Shown here in pieces: positions 1 to 8,700 of a stretch of DNA of 64,000 nucleotides. Position 1 is the stretch's first letter, and every line of letters begins with the position of its first letter. The position numbers and the translations under genes were made by a program. The notes beneath the pieces are model-generated. The model saw only the letters and a list, made by a program, of their open reading frames with translations. It searched no databases and was not told where the DNA came from. The stretch is from the NCBI GenBank assembly GCA_017405115.1, contig JAFRBA010000228.1, positions 5,282 to 69,281 of the forward strand. Reading direction: 5' to 3'. Source of the stretch: Kiritimatiellia bacterium. GTDB taxonomy: Bacteria; Verrucomicrobiota; Kiritimatiellia; RFP12; UBA1067.

Positions 1-332
1 CACTTCGAGCGGTCGACGGCCTTGACGTCTCGATAGTCCGTGCGCTTCCCGCGGAAGACGAACCCGTCGTCGTCGAAGGAAAAACGCAGGCGCGAAACGG
101 CCCAGAGGTGCCCGCCGACCAGCGCGGCCGCGAGGAAGGCCAGCGCCATGAACTCCTTCTGGCGGCGTATGGCGTTGTCTCGCCGCAGGTGCTGGGCCTC
201 GAACCAGGCGTCGTCGTGCTTCGGATATGCGACGAACCCGTCGTAGCCGAACCAGCATCCCATGCCGAAGAAAAGAATCGCCACGCCGAGGTGGCGGACG
301 GCGAACTCGCGGTTTAGCTTTAGGAATGTCAT
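1..332 (-). CDS. Uncharacterised membrane protein (3' end outside window)
   Basis: Only the N-terminal 110 codons are inside the window and the frame is open at base 1. The visible part has two likely membrane segments, about residues 14-29 and 61-79, joined by a charged loop. After the second comes a beta-strand-rich soluble start (RLRFSFDDDGFVFRGKRTDY) that resembles the opening of bacterial PH-like domains, though this cannot be confirmed from a fragment. The ATG at 332 overlaps the rlmB stop as ATGA, so the two are probably co-translated. No function can be assigned; a small inner-membrane protein is the safest description. Confidence 0.6.
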   Translation of the reverse strand, partial: MTFLKLNREFAVRHLGVAILFFGMGCWFGYDGFVAYPKHDDAWFEAQHLRRDNAIRRQKEFMALAFLAAALVGGHLWAVSRLRFSFDDDGFVFRGKRTDYRDVKAVDRSK

Positions 333-1168
333 GTGCGCTGCCTCACTATCTCGTACAGCGCGACGGCCGCCGCCACGCCGGCGTTAAGAGACTCGAACCC
401 CCCGGGCATCGGCAGCACGCCGATGAAGTCGCACGTCTCGCGCACGAGCCTCGAGAGCCCCGCGCCCTCCGCGCCGACGACCAGACCGGCGCGCCCCTTG
501 AAGTCAATGGCTGTATACGGTCTTGCGTCGTCGCCCCAGTCGAGGCCCGTGAGCCACACGCCTGCCTCCTTAAGGACCTTCATGGCCCGCGGCAGGTTCA
601 CGACGTGGGCGACCTTCACGTGCTCGGCGCCGCCGGCAGACGCACGCACCGCGGCCGGGGTGATGCCGCAGGCGCGGTCTTCCGGTATCACGACGCCCGT
701 CACGCCGACTGCCGCCGCAGTTCTCAGGATCGCGCCTACGTTCTGCGGATCCTCGAGATGGTCGAGCAGAAGGACGACGGCGTTTTCGTCCGCCTCCGCC
801 GCCGCGACGATCTCGTCGAAGCCGACGTACGGATAGCCCGTCGTCTTGAGGGCGACGCCCTGGTGATGGCCGAAGCGCGTGAGGCGGTCGAGCTGGTCGC
901 GGCCCATGGTGCGCACGACCAACCGGCGTGCACGGGCCTCGTCGCGGATGCGCTGCAGCTGGTCGTCCTCGTCGGGCGAGGCCGGGGGCAGGACGATCTC
1001 GGAGCAGGTGCGCCGTCCAGCGGCCAGCGCCTCCTCCACGGGGTTGCGCCCGAACAGCCACTCGCCGCCGGCGACGAGCTCGCGCGGACCCTTGTGGCCG
1101 TGCCTGCCGGCACGGCCTCCCGCGCGCGCCGAATCCCTGCCGAACCCGTTTTCGTCTGCCGCCGTCAT
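329..1168 (-). CDS. rlmB: TrmH/SpoU-family 23S rRNA 2'-O-methyltransferase RlmB
   Basis: The 279-residue protein has the RlmB layout. A short substrate-binding domain begins at LFGRNPVEEAL (38-48), followed by a SPOUT methyltransferase domain. The three SPOUT motifs are visible: DPQNVGAILR (140-149) with its Asn and Arg, VVGAEGAGLSRLVR (230-243), and the knot-closing GGFESLNAGVAAAVALYE (256-273). The family methylates the ribose of G2251 in 23S rRNA using S-adenosylmethionine. The first about 35 residues are a basic, low-complexity tail. The gene sits 25 bases after the acetyltransferase gene and is coupled by ATGA to the next gene. Assignment to RlmB rather than another TrmH paralogue rests on the N-terminal domain and is fairly secure. 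Confidence 0.9.
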   Translation of the reverse strand: MTAADENGFGRDSARAGGRAGRHGHKGPRELVAGGEWLFGRNPVEEALAAGRRTCSEIVLPPASPDEDDQLQRIRDEARARRLVVRTMGRDQLDRLTRFGHHQGVALKTTGYPYVGFDEIVAAAEADENAVVLLLDHLEDPQNVGAILRTAAAVGVTGVVIPEDRACGITPAAVRASAGGAEHVKVAHVVNLPRAMKVLKEAGVWLTGLDWGDDARPYTAIDFKGRAGLVVGAEGAGLSRLVRETCDFIGVLPMPGGFESLNAGVAAAVALYEIVRQRT

Positions 1169-1193
1169 TGCCGGTCTTCCGTCCTTTGGTTGT

Positions 1194-1685
1194 TCAGTAT
1201 TCCAGCCGGCGGCGCATGGCGACTTCCGGACAGGTGTAGGGGTTCATGTGCTTGGTGCAGTTTATGCAGCCGGTGTAGAGCTTGTGCATGATCTCCGTCT
1301 TCGGCGCGTTCGAGAACCCGAGGGAGGCGAAGAACCCCGGCGTGAACGTGAGCGCTATCACTTCGCACGGGCGGAAGCGCCTCGCGTTCTCGATGACGGC
1401 CTCCACGAGAAGCCGGCCGATCCCCTTGCGCCGGAACACCGACTTGACGACGAGGGAGACGATCTCTACCGTCGCGGCCTCGGCGTCGCCGATCTCGGGA
1501 TGTATCTGGTACGCAGCGCAGCCCGCCATGGAGCCGCCGCACTCGGCCACGACGAACCTGTCGATGTTCTCCACCACGCTGCCGAGCGACCGCGGCACGA
1601 GCATGTCGGTGTTGCGCCCGATGAGCGCGAATATCCTCTCCGCGTCGCCGAGCGTGGCCGGCCTCACTATGGCATTCGTTTCCAC
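1194..1685 (-). CDS. ArgA-like GNAT N-acetyltransferase
   Basis: A single GNAT domain fills the 163 residues. The acetyl-CoA loop is RRKGIG (about 85-90), preceded by the strand EIVSLVV. The C-terminus carries a Cys cluster, C-x2-C-x8-C (about residues 140-152), followed by PEVAM. Stand-alone N-acetylglutamate synthases of the short ArgA type end in a similar Cys-x2-Cys...Ala-Met stretch, so arginine biosynthesis is the leading guess. The GTG at 1685 is chosen because the fold begins directly after it (IVRPATLGDAERIF) and an extended -10 box ends seven bases upstream, which would give a leaderless message. A longer frame reaching 1793 would cross that promoter. Confidence 0.75.
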   Translation of the reverse strand: METNAIVRPATLGDAERIFALIGRNTDMLVPRSLGSVVENIDRFVVAECGGSMAGCAAYQIHPEIGDAEAATVEIVSLVVKSVFRRKGIGRLLVEAVIENARRFRPCEVIALTFTPGFFASLGFSNAPKTEIMHKLYTGCINCTKHMNPYTCPEVAMRRRLEY

Positions 1686-1692
1686 GCGGCGT

Positions 1693-1701
1693 ATTATACC
1701 A
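1693..1701 (-). promoter_or_regulatory. Extended -10 promoter, acetyltransferase/rlmB operon
   Basis: On the minus strand the sequence reads TGGTATAAT, a perfect extended -10 (TG-N-TATAAT). The hexamer ends seven bases before the GTG start at 1685, so transcription should begin at or next to the start codon. No good -35 is visible (GAGCGG at 17 bp spacing). Confidence 0.7.
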
Positions 1702-2481
1702 AAATCCTGGCCCGTCCGCTCGTCTTCAGCGGCCGTAAGCCACGGCTTGACCATGTGAGTGATGAGCTGTCTCTGCGCCTGCGGCGCGACCACGAAACGC
1801 TACCTGCTTGCCTGGCGGCGTTCCGCCGCCTTGAAAGGGCGCGGCAACGCGTTGGCTTGAAGGTCGTTTGGATACCTCTTCCAGCGATTCGGTTGTCACT
1901 ATTGTAGGGCGACCTTCGCCACGAGCCGCCGCGCCTTTTCGGCCTTCGGCCCTCGGCAAGCCGCAGCGACACGAACGCTCGCCTGCGCGAGACACGAAAA
2001 TCTTAACTTCTCTTCGGCCATTCATTCGCTTCCTCAAGAGTAGAACGGTCTTGATTCGGGGAATGGGGAACGGAGAATGGTTGAAAAGTGGAGAAGTGGA
2101 GAAGTGGAAGAGTGGAGAGTCCCAAGGCCGTTCTGCCCTTGGAGGGCAACAGGCAAGGCAAGTGCAGTGGAAAGTGTTCGTGTGCCGCGGAGGCGGCGTT
2201 TCGTGTCCGACGGCGCGGCGAAAACCGAAGGTTTGCGGGGGACGCGGCGGCTCTCGCGAAGGCCGGGCGAGCGGATGGTGACCGAGGTGGCGACATGGGG
2301 AACAGCCGAGGCCTTCGGACGAAGAGCCGCCGCGCCCAACGCAATTGCGCGCGACGCGCGATTCGCCGCGCCGACGGGTTCGTGGTCTGCGCCGCCAGGC
2401 GCCTTCGCGCGTCAATTGCGATTTTTAGGTTAAAAGCATGCGTCGGTTCTGGGTCATTCGGCGTGCGACTACCAAAACATG
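1702..2481. other. Non-coding palindromic intergenic region
   Basis: About 780 bases without a credible gene; open frames here are low-complexity and Arg/Pro/Ser-rich. It holds a GC hairpin (GGCGGC...GCCGCC, 1817-1834), an octamer array (2084-2115), a repeated GAGCCGCCGCGCC (about 1922 and 2324), and an imperfect inverted repeat built on CGCAATTG near 2338 and 2418. It separates the GH2 gene from the acetyltransferase gene. Confidence 0.6.
2084..2115. repeat. Octamer tandem array (AGAAGTGG)4
   Basis: Four consecutive octamers, AAAAGTGG, AGAAGTGG, AGAAGTGG and AAGAGTGG, lie inside non-coding DNA. A purine-rich heptamer array of similar style occurs at 60.8 kb and a nonamer array at 44.4 kb. 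Confidence 0.85.
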
Positions 2482-5244
2482 TCAGCGGCCGGCGGCGACC
2501 CAGCGAAAGAGCTCGCCGAGCAGGAAGTTGGCCTCGACCGTGCCGCAGTCAAGGTCAAGCCCGGACACGAACACCTCTCGTCCGCCGTCCAGGCGCTCCT
2601 TTGCGGCGATGTAGAGGTAGGCGTCCTTCATGCCCTCGCCGACCATTATGAATTCGCTCGGATCCCATCCCTCGACCGGCAGCTTCACGCCCTCGCGGAT
2701 CATGCGGAAGTGGAGCGGGGCGAGGAAGCGCTCGTACGGGAACGCACCGAGCGCGGGATGGCGCACAAACGCGGTGCCGACCTGCGCGCCGATGTTCCAC
2801 CAGCCCATCTTGTAGTTCGGCCAGCCGGTCGCAGGGCCCATGACGACGATCCCCTTCCCCTCGCGGCGCGCCGCCTCGGCCGCGGCCTCGTCGCCGAAGC
2901 GAACGACCGCCACGCCCTCAGGCGCCTCCGGACGACTTGTCCTGGGGAAGAACCAGAAAGGCCAGCTGTTCGCCTGCCGTACGCCGGCCTCGTCGGAAAC
3001 CACCGTCGCGGTGAGCGTCGCCTTGACGGGAGCCTCCACGGCCGGAACCTCGACGCCGAACTTCGCCACCTCGCGGGCCGGCCCGACAGGCTGGTCGCCA
3101 AGCGCCACCGTGCCGGAGGCAAGCGCCCTTCCGTCGTCGTCGGCGAACACCCACTCGATGCGCCCGTCGACGATCGGAGACTCCCCGTAGTGCGAGAGCA
3201 CGAACGACACGCCTATGCGCTCGCCTGAGGCGAAGACGCGGTTCGTCGCAGGGGAGACTTCGCTGCCGCCGGAGCAAAGAAGCATCGGGTCGTCTTCCTG
3301 CTTCGGGTTGCTCGGCATCTCCTCCGTGTCGAGGAGAAGGCACGTCGCCGAGTTGAAGCGTGCGAACGACTCGGGCGTGGACCCGCAGCGCTTGGGACGC
3401 CAGAACGGGTCGAACACGCCCTGGCTCGTGTAGGTGCCGGCCTTCTTGTTGAAGACTGTCGAGTCGGCAATCGTCCAGAAGATGAAGCCGTCGCAGTACG
3501 GATCCGCCCGGGCGGACTCCACGCCGATCTTCTGCCAGAGGGACTGCAGGGAATGCCCCGACTCCTGCAGACGCACCAGCCACTCCATCGGCAGCCCGGT
3601 GTGCGCGAGGTGCGAAACGCGGTCCTCCTCGGTCATCGGCGGAACCCAGACGCCGGTGAAGTCCCTCTCCGTGCGCCAGTCGAACTTCGCGGCAAGGTTC
3701 ATGTACTCGTGGGCGACGAACGGGCGTGGCGGGTTGAAGGTGCCGCGCTTCCATATCGTAAGCGGACCGGAGCAGAAGTCGGAGCAGTCCTCGCCGTTGT
3801 TGCATAGGTACGTTCCGCCGTCCTGCGCGATCACCAGAATGTCCGGGTCGAACGACTTGGCGAAGTCGTATGCTATCTTGTTGGCCCCTGGGCCGAGGAG
3901 ACCCTCGTTGCCGAAGGAGAGGACGCCGAAGCACGGGTGGTGCCTGAACGTGCGCAGGAGCGTCTCGACGTCGCGCAGCGGGTCGTACGAGAAGTAGTCG
4001 CTGGGGTTGTCAAGGTAATACGGGATCTCGGGCGCCACTATCAGGCCGAGTTCGTCGCAGGCCTCCATGTACTCGGCGCACTCCGAGTGGGTGTGGTGGC
4101 GGATGTAGTTGAACCCGGCAGCCTTCATCTTCGCCAGGCGCGCGCGGTGGAAGTCGCGGTCGGCCGGCGTGATGCCCGTGATGGGATACTGCGGGTTGTC
4201 GCCGACGCCGCGCACGAAGAACGGGCGGCCGTTGAGGCGGAACTCCCTTCCGCGGACCTCGATCTTGCGCACGCCGAAGCGCTCGTTCCTGACGTCGACC
4301 ACCTTCCCTCCTTCCAGCAGCTCGATACGCGCCCAGTAAAGGCCCGGGCTTTCGGGCGACCACGGGCGGAACTCCTTCAGCGGAACGCGCACCGTCGCCC
4401 TGCCGTCGGCGCCGACCTCGGCCTCGGCCGAGTGGCCCTCCACGCTAAGGCGCACCGAGAGCTGACCGACGGCGCGGCGGACTCCCTCGACGGAGACCCG
4501 CGCCTCGGCGCAACGCGCGTCGTAGTCGCCGCGCATCCAGACGTCGTCTATGATTGCATCTCCGGTCGCCTCCAGCTCAATGTCGCGCCAGATGCCGCCC
4601 CAGCGCTCGATGGAGGCGGGCGGCCCGCCGCGGTGCCCGACCTCGTTGTCGGCGTTTACGACAATCTTCGCACTCTCGCCGGGCGTCACGAAACCGGTTA
4701 TCTCCCACTTGTAGGAGCCCACCCCGGAGTCGAACTGGCAGACCGCCTGGTCGTTGACGAACACCCAGCCCTGTGCGAGGATGCCGCCGATCTTGATCCA
4801 TATGCGACTGCCGTCCCAGGACTTCGGGATGTCGACGTAGCGCCTGTACCAGCCTTCGCCCACGTAGCTGTGGCGGATCCGCTTGCGGCTGTTGTCCTGG
4901 CACAGTCCGGGGTTGCTCAGGCCCTCCTCGCCGACGCCTTCCGCCTCCCAGCACCCCGGCACCTTTATCTTGCGGCCGCCCTTCGCCCACAGGTCGTTCA
5001 TGTAGCGGCACGTGCGATGCCCGCTGCCGTGCCGGAAGGCGACGAAGTCCCACTCGCCGGCGAGCGAGATGTTGCGATCGCCGCGGCCGAACTCCTCGAT
5101 CGCAACGGAGTTTACGACGGCTGGATGCGAGGGGATCCCGGCCCACACGTCGGTGGGCTGGAGGAAGGAAGGCCGGGTAGCGTCGCCGACGGCCGCCGCG
5201 GAGACGGCCGCCGCGGAAAGCGCAATGCAGAGAACTGGTTTCAT
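2482..5244 (-). CDS. Exported GH2 glycosidase (beta-galactosidase type)
   Basis: The 920-residue protein opens with a Sec signal peptide (MKPVLCIALSAAAVSAAA). It then shows the GH2 order: jelly-roll sugar-binding domain (about 40-235), Ig-like domain (235-345) and TIM barrel (345-670). The conserved SFGNEG gives the acid/base Glu447 and AHEY gives the nucleophile candidate Glu513. A beta-rich C-terminal region with an extra domain follows. GH2 enzymes release beta-linked galactose, mannose or glucuronate; the substrate cannot be read from sequence. The ATG at 5244 is chosen because it starts the signal peptide and lies seven bases after an extended -10 box, implying a leaderless mRNA. The gene appears monocistronic. 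Confidence 0.9.
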   Translation of the reverse strand: MKPVLCIALSAAAVSAAAVGDATRPSFLQPTDVWAGIPSHPAVVNSVAIEEFGRGDRNISLAGEWDFVAFRHGSGHRTCRYMNDLWAKGGRKIKVPGCWEAEGVGEEGLSNPGLCQDNSRKRIRHSYVGEGWYRRYVDIPKSWDGSRIWIKIGGILAQGWVFVNDQAVCQFDSGVGSYKWEITGFVTPGESAKIVVNADNEVGHRGGPPASIERWGGIWRDIELEATGDAIIDDVWMRGDYDARCAEARVSVEGVRRAVGQLSVRLSVEGHSAEAEVGADGRATVRVPLKEFRPWSPESPGLYWARIELLEGGKVVDVRNERFGVRKIEVRGREFRLNGRPFFVRGVGDNPQYPITGITPADRDFHRARLAKMKAAGFNYIRHHTHSECAEYMEACDELGLIVAPEIPYYLDNPSDYFSYDPLRDVETLLRTFRHHPCFGVLSFGNEGLLGPGANKIAYDFAKSFDPDILVIAQDGGTYLCNNGEDCSDFCSGPLTIWKRGTFNPPRPFVAHEYMNLAAKFDWRTERDFTGVWVPPMTEEDRVSHLAHTGLPMEWLVRLQESGHSLQSLWQKIGVESARADPYCDGFIFWTIADSTVFNKKAGTYTSQGVFDPFWRPKRCGSTPESFARFNSATCLLLDTEEMPSNPKQEDDPMLLCSGGSEVSPATNRVFASGERIGVSFVLSHYGESPIVDGRIEWVFADDDGRALASGTVALGDQPVGPAREVAKFGVEVPAVEAPVKATLTATVVSDEAGVRQANSWPFWFFPRTSRPEAPEGVAVVRFGDEAAAEAARREGKGIVVMGPATGWPNYKMGWWNIGAQVGTAFVRHPALGAFPYERFLAPLHFRMIREGVKLPVEGWDPSEFIMVGEGMKDAYLYIAAKERLDGGREVFVSGLDLDCGTVEANFLLGELFRWVAAGR

Positions 5245-5251
5245 GCCGCCC

Positions 5252-5280
5252 ATTATAGCAAACCACACGACGCACCGCAA
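5252..5280 (-). promoter_or_regulatory. Sigma70-type promoter of the GH2 gene
   Basis: On the minus strand there is TTGCGG (5280-5275), a 17-bp spacer, and an extended -10 TGCTATAAT ending at 5252. The predicted transcription start is about 5245, next to the ATG at 5244. Confidence 0.75.
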
Positions 5281-5309
5281 CTCGCAGACGTATGAGTGTC
5301 GGGGTGAAA

Positions 5310-5346
5310 TCAAAACAGGACTTGTTGTAGTTGTCAAAACAGGACT
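5310..5346 (-). promoter_or_regulatory. Direct-repeat operator candidate, 2 x AGTCCTGTTTTGA
   Basis: The 13-mer AGTCCTGTTTTGA (minus strand) occurs twice, at 5310-5322 and 5334-5346, with 24 bp between repeat starts. It lies about 65-100 bp upstream of the predicted GH2 transcription start. Paired direct repeats in this position are typical of AraC-family activators; both XylR-like proteins of this window have that type of DNA-binding domain. Confidence 0.5.
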
Positions 5347-5395
5347 CTGCCTTTAGGTGTCGCTCTTGTCGACGAACGGCAGCGCGGCGACCCAA

Positions 5396-5677
5396 TCAAC
5401 GGTCCGGTTTATGCCCAGGATCGCCCCGCCCTGCGGGCAGCGTCGCGAACGTCAGCCGGTAGCACCTGTGGCTGCCGTGGCTCTTCGCAGACTCGGCGCC
5501 GAGCTGCACCTTCGAGATGCCGATTTCGCCCAAGAGCGGCATCGCGATGGAGAGGTTTTTGCGTATGACGTAGTAGAGAGCGCATCCCCCCATCGTCACG
5601 AGCAGCGTCTCCCACTGGCACCACTTTAAAGACCTGCCGATAGAGATGACTGCTATCCTAGACTTGAAGTTTCTTCA
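5396..5677 (-). pseudogene. Remnant of an MFS transporter N-terminus
   Basis: A minus-strand frame without a usable start reads SLKWCQWETLLVTMGGCALY, continues YVIRKNLSIAMPLLGEIGIS and then KVQLG. This matches the first transmembrane helix and loop of organophosphate/sugar-phosphate major facilitator transporters (GlpT/UhpT-like: aromatic Y-x-x-R-x-N-x-S-x-A-M-P, then G-I-S-K-x-Q-L-G). After KVQLG the similarity stops, and the frame ends at 5396. No transporter body remains between here and the GH2 promoter. It is read as a truncated, decayed gene. The family call rests on memory of the family pattern, not a search. Confidence 0.55.
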
Positions 5678-5699
5678 TGGCACTGAGCGCCTTAAACAA

Positions 5700-5717
5700 G
5701 GTGCCGTAGCGGGCACC
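5700..5717 (-). terminator. Rho-independent terminator of the 19-kb operon
   Basis: Directly after the stop codon of the LamG/EEP fusion gene, the minus strand forms a 6-bp stem GGTGCC/GGCACC with loop CGCTAC, followed by TTGTTT. It ends the long six-gene transcription unit that begins near 25.1 kb. Confidence 0.7.
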
Positions 5718-5718
5718 T

Positions 5719-8700
5719 TCAGCGCTGCATCAAGAAGTCGAAGATTACTGGCGAATGGTCGGAGACGTCGAGGGCCTGCTGCGTGCGATCCATCGAGAAC
5801 CTGATCGGCTTAACCGCCTCCGGAGAATAGAACACGTGGTCGAGCCACTCCTGCTTCTTCGCCTTCTCCGGCTGTACGCCGCGGTACACTCCGCTCGCGT
5901 CACGCTCCGGGAAGTCGCGCCACGTGGCGCGCGGATCCGTCTCCGGCGACTTCTCCTGTGCATCGCACCAGCCGAGCTTCTTCAGCTCTTTCAGGGCCGA
6001 CGACGTCACGGGCGAGTTGAGGTCGCCGCCACCGACAACCGCAGCGCCGTGCCTCTTCGCCACGTCAGAGACCGTCTCGTGGAGCATGCGCGCGTTCAGA
6101 AGCCGCAGGTAGTCGTCGGCCACTCCCTTCTCCTGCCACCAGAAATGCGAGGCAAACACCACGAACTTCCGTCCCGTCGCCTTCTCGCGCACGACAGCCC
6201 ACACGACGCCCTTCGAGTAGTCCAGCTCGGGATGGAACCACCGCGAGCCCTTCTCGACCAGTTCGAAGCGCGACTTGCGGAAGAACACAGGGTTGGCCGC
6301 TACGCGGTGCTTGTCGTTCGGCCCCATCTCCGCTCCGATGCATTCATATCCTGCGGCGACGAGTCCGCTCACGAGCCTCGACTTCCAGAACCTCGGCGTC
6401 ACCTCCTGAAGTCCGATGAAGTCTGGATCGTGGCCCTTGAGTATCTCGAGTTGCTGCAGGTCACGCTCGTGGACGGGGTTCTTGAAGAAGTCGCCCCAGA
6501 TGTTGAACGCGAGAAACCTGTACTTCCCGCCGGCTGCGACATACTGAGCCGGCGCAACATAGCACTTCGTCAGGTCGGCCACCGCAAAGGCGTTCGCCGC
6601 GTCCGAGGACGAGATCAAGACCTCGCCGCTCCCCGTGAACTCAGGCAGCGGCCGCGCAAGGCGCCCCTCCGAGACAACCGACCAGTCCTTCGCCGCGACG
6701 ACTTTCCAGGCCACGCCGTCGGAGCACACGAGCAGCTGGCCCTCGCCGACAGTCGCACCGAACTCCGCCGCGCCCTGCGCTCCGCCGCACTTCCATGAAA
6801 GCGCCGGATGGTCCACCGGACCGAGAATCTCCAGCGAAAGCGTCGCCTTCTCCCCGGGACGCACCGCGAACGCGGCCTTGCCGTCAAAGCCCTTCGACGG
6901 CGCGTATACGATCGAAGCCATCGCCTCGTGCCTCATTGCGCGGCGCATCTCCGGCGTGAGCTTCTCGACGAACGCCCGCTTCGCCGCGCCAAGCGCAAAA
7001 GTCGCGGTGTTGACGCGGAGCGGTGAGCCGTCCGCAAATGAGCCCTTCACCTCGAAGGAGTTCGCCCCTTTCTTCAGTGCGACGGACGTTTTCGCCGTCG
7101 CGCGTTCGACAGGCTCGCCCATCTCGGAGTAGCGCGTCCAGACGCCGCCCTCAAGCTCGGCGAACTCGCCGGAGACGAGCGCGAACGGCAGCTCGTGTCG
7201 CGCTCCGTTCACAGACACGCAAAGCCCCTTCGCCTCTGCGGGGAACGTCTCCAGCGCGCGAACCTCAGAGACCTCGACTGCGGCGGACTTGCTTGGCGCG
7301 ATGTCGTTCAGATATATCGAGAACTCCTGCATGTGCTTCGTGTCGACAGTTGTCCGCAGCCGGTCGTGGATCGCGCCGGAATACGGCCACACATAGTCCG
7401 CGCTCGCATACCCCTCGCGCTCGCGCATCGCCACAGCGAAGTACCGCCAGCCGGTGAAGTCGAGCCGCACGTAGTGGTCGCTCGTCCCAGCGTGGTACTC
7501 CTTTGCGCCGCGACAGACGAAGTTGAGGAGCGCACCCGACCCGTCACCCTTCACCCAGAACCCGTAGGCGTTGGCCTTGCCGAGGTCGAGGTATGGCGAA
7601 GCGATGAACTTCCTCGACCTCGCCCATGCGCCGTTCTTCTGGGCCGTCCCGTTTTTCGCGGCAAGCCGGACAGTCGCTCCATGTGTCTTGTCCGCGCCGG
7701 AGGACACCGACACCTTTACGCCTTCCGCCGCGTCCGTCTTCATATTCGGAAGGTCCGAGGCGACGAGGACAGCCATCGCCGCTGCGTCGTCATAGGGCTT
7801 GACGGCGAAGAGCGATTCAACCCGCAGAGCCGCTGCGCCGGCCTCGGAGCGTTCAAGGCTCCACTTCATCAGGGAATCGTGGTCTGCGCGGTGGTACGAG
7901 CATTCGACCGGCGTGAGACCCCAGACGCCGTTCTTGCCCTGGCGAAGGCGAAACTCCGCGCCCGGAACCTTCATGGCCACCACCGCGTCGGCGTTGAACG
8001 CCCTGGCGATGCGGGCGCGCTCGTACCAGCCGAGCACCGTCAGCTGCCGCTTCTGGGTGAAAGGCGTCGGCAACTTCCATACGCCCTGGATCGACATCGC
8101 CGCGTCATGGCCTGCGTTCTGCGAGGCGAAGTACTCCATCTCGTCCAAGTAGTGTCCGGCGACCCTGCCTGGCACGGCCACGCGCGGCTGCCACCAGCCC
8201 ATCTGCGGTTCCAGGAAGTTGGCCATGCGGGATGTCGCGATCGCGCTCCTGACATGCCAGTCGTGGAAGCGCTTCACGCCCCATACGCCGTGGTCGGTCG
8301 TCGCCATGCGCGTCTGGAACCACCAGTTGTTCGCATTGTTGCAGCTGGCCTCGATGGAGGGGCCCTCCTTGGCGTCCGGCGGCATGTCCTTAACAAGTTG
8401 CCTGAATATCTTGTGGCGCATCGCGTCAGTGCCGTAGCGCGTGTCCATGCCCTCCGACCCGTCGAAGTAGAACTCGTCGAGCCTGCATGTCCGGTAGACG
8501 TTGCCAAGGCGCTCCGCGAGCTCGTCGGCGAGCGGAGAGTCCGGCTCCGGGTAGAACGCGACATAGTGGTTGCGCGGATAATCGACTCGCGTTCCCGCCG
8601 GATACGGCCCGCCGCGCCTAGTGCCTAGTACGCCGCGCCTGATGCCAGTGAATGCGTAGGGCTTCTCGCGGCGTATGCCCGTGTACTGCATCAGCTCGTT

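Noticed and set aside
371..420. Possible tRNA T-arm (GGTTCGA-like text on the minus strand)
   Set aside because: It lies inside the rlmB coding sequence and no acceptor or anticodon stems can be formed around it.
1702..2415. Minus-strand frame of about 229 codons in the gap before GH2
   Set aside because: Composition is Arg/Pro/Ser low-complexity, it includes the octamer array and hairpins, and it crosses the acetyltransferase promoter.
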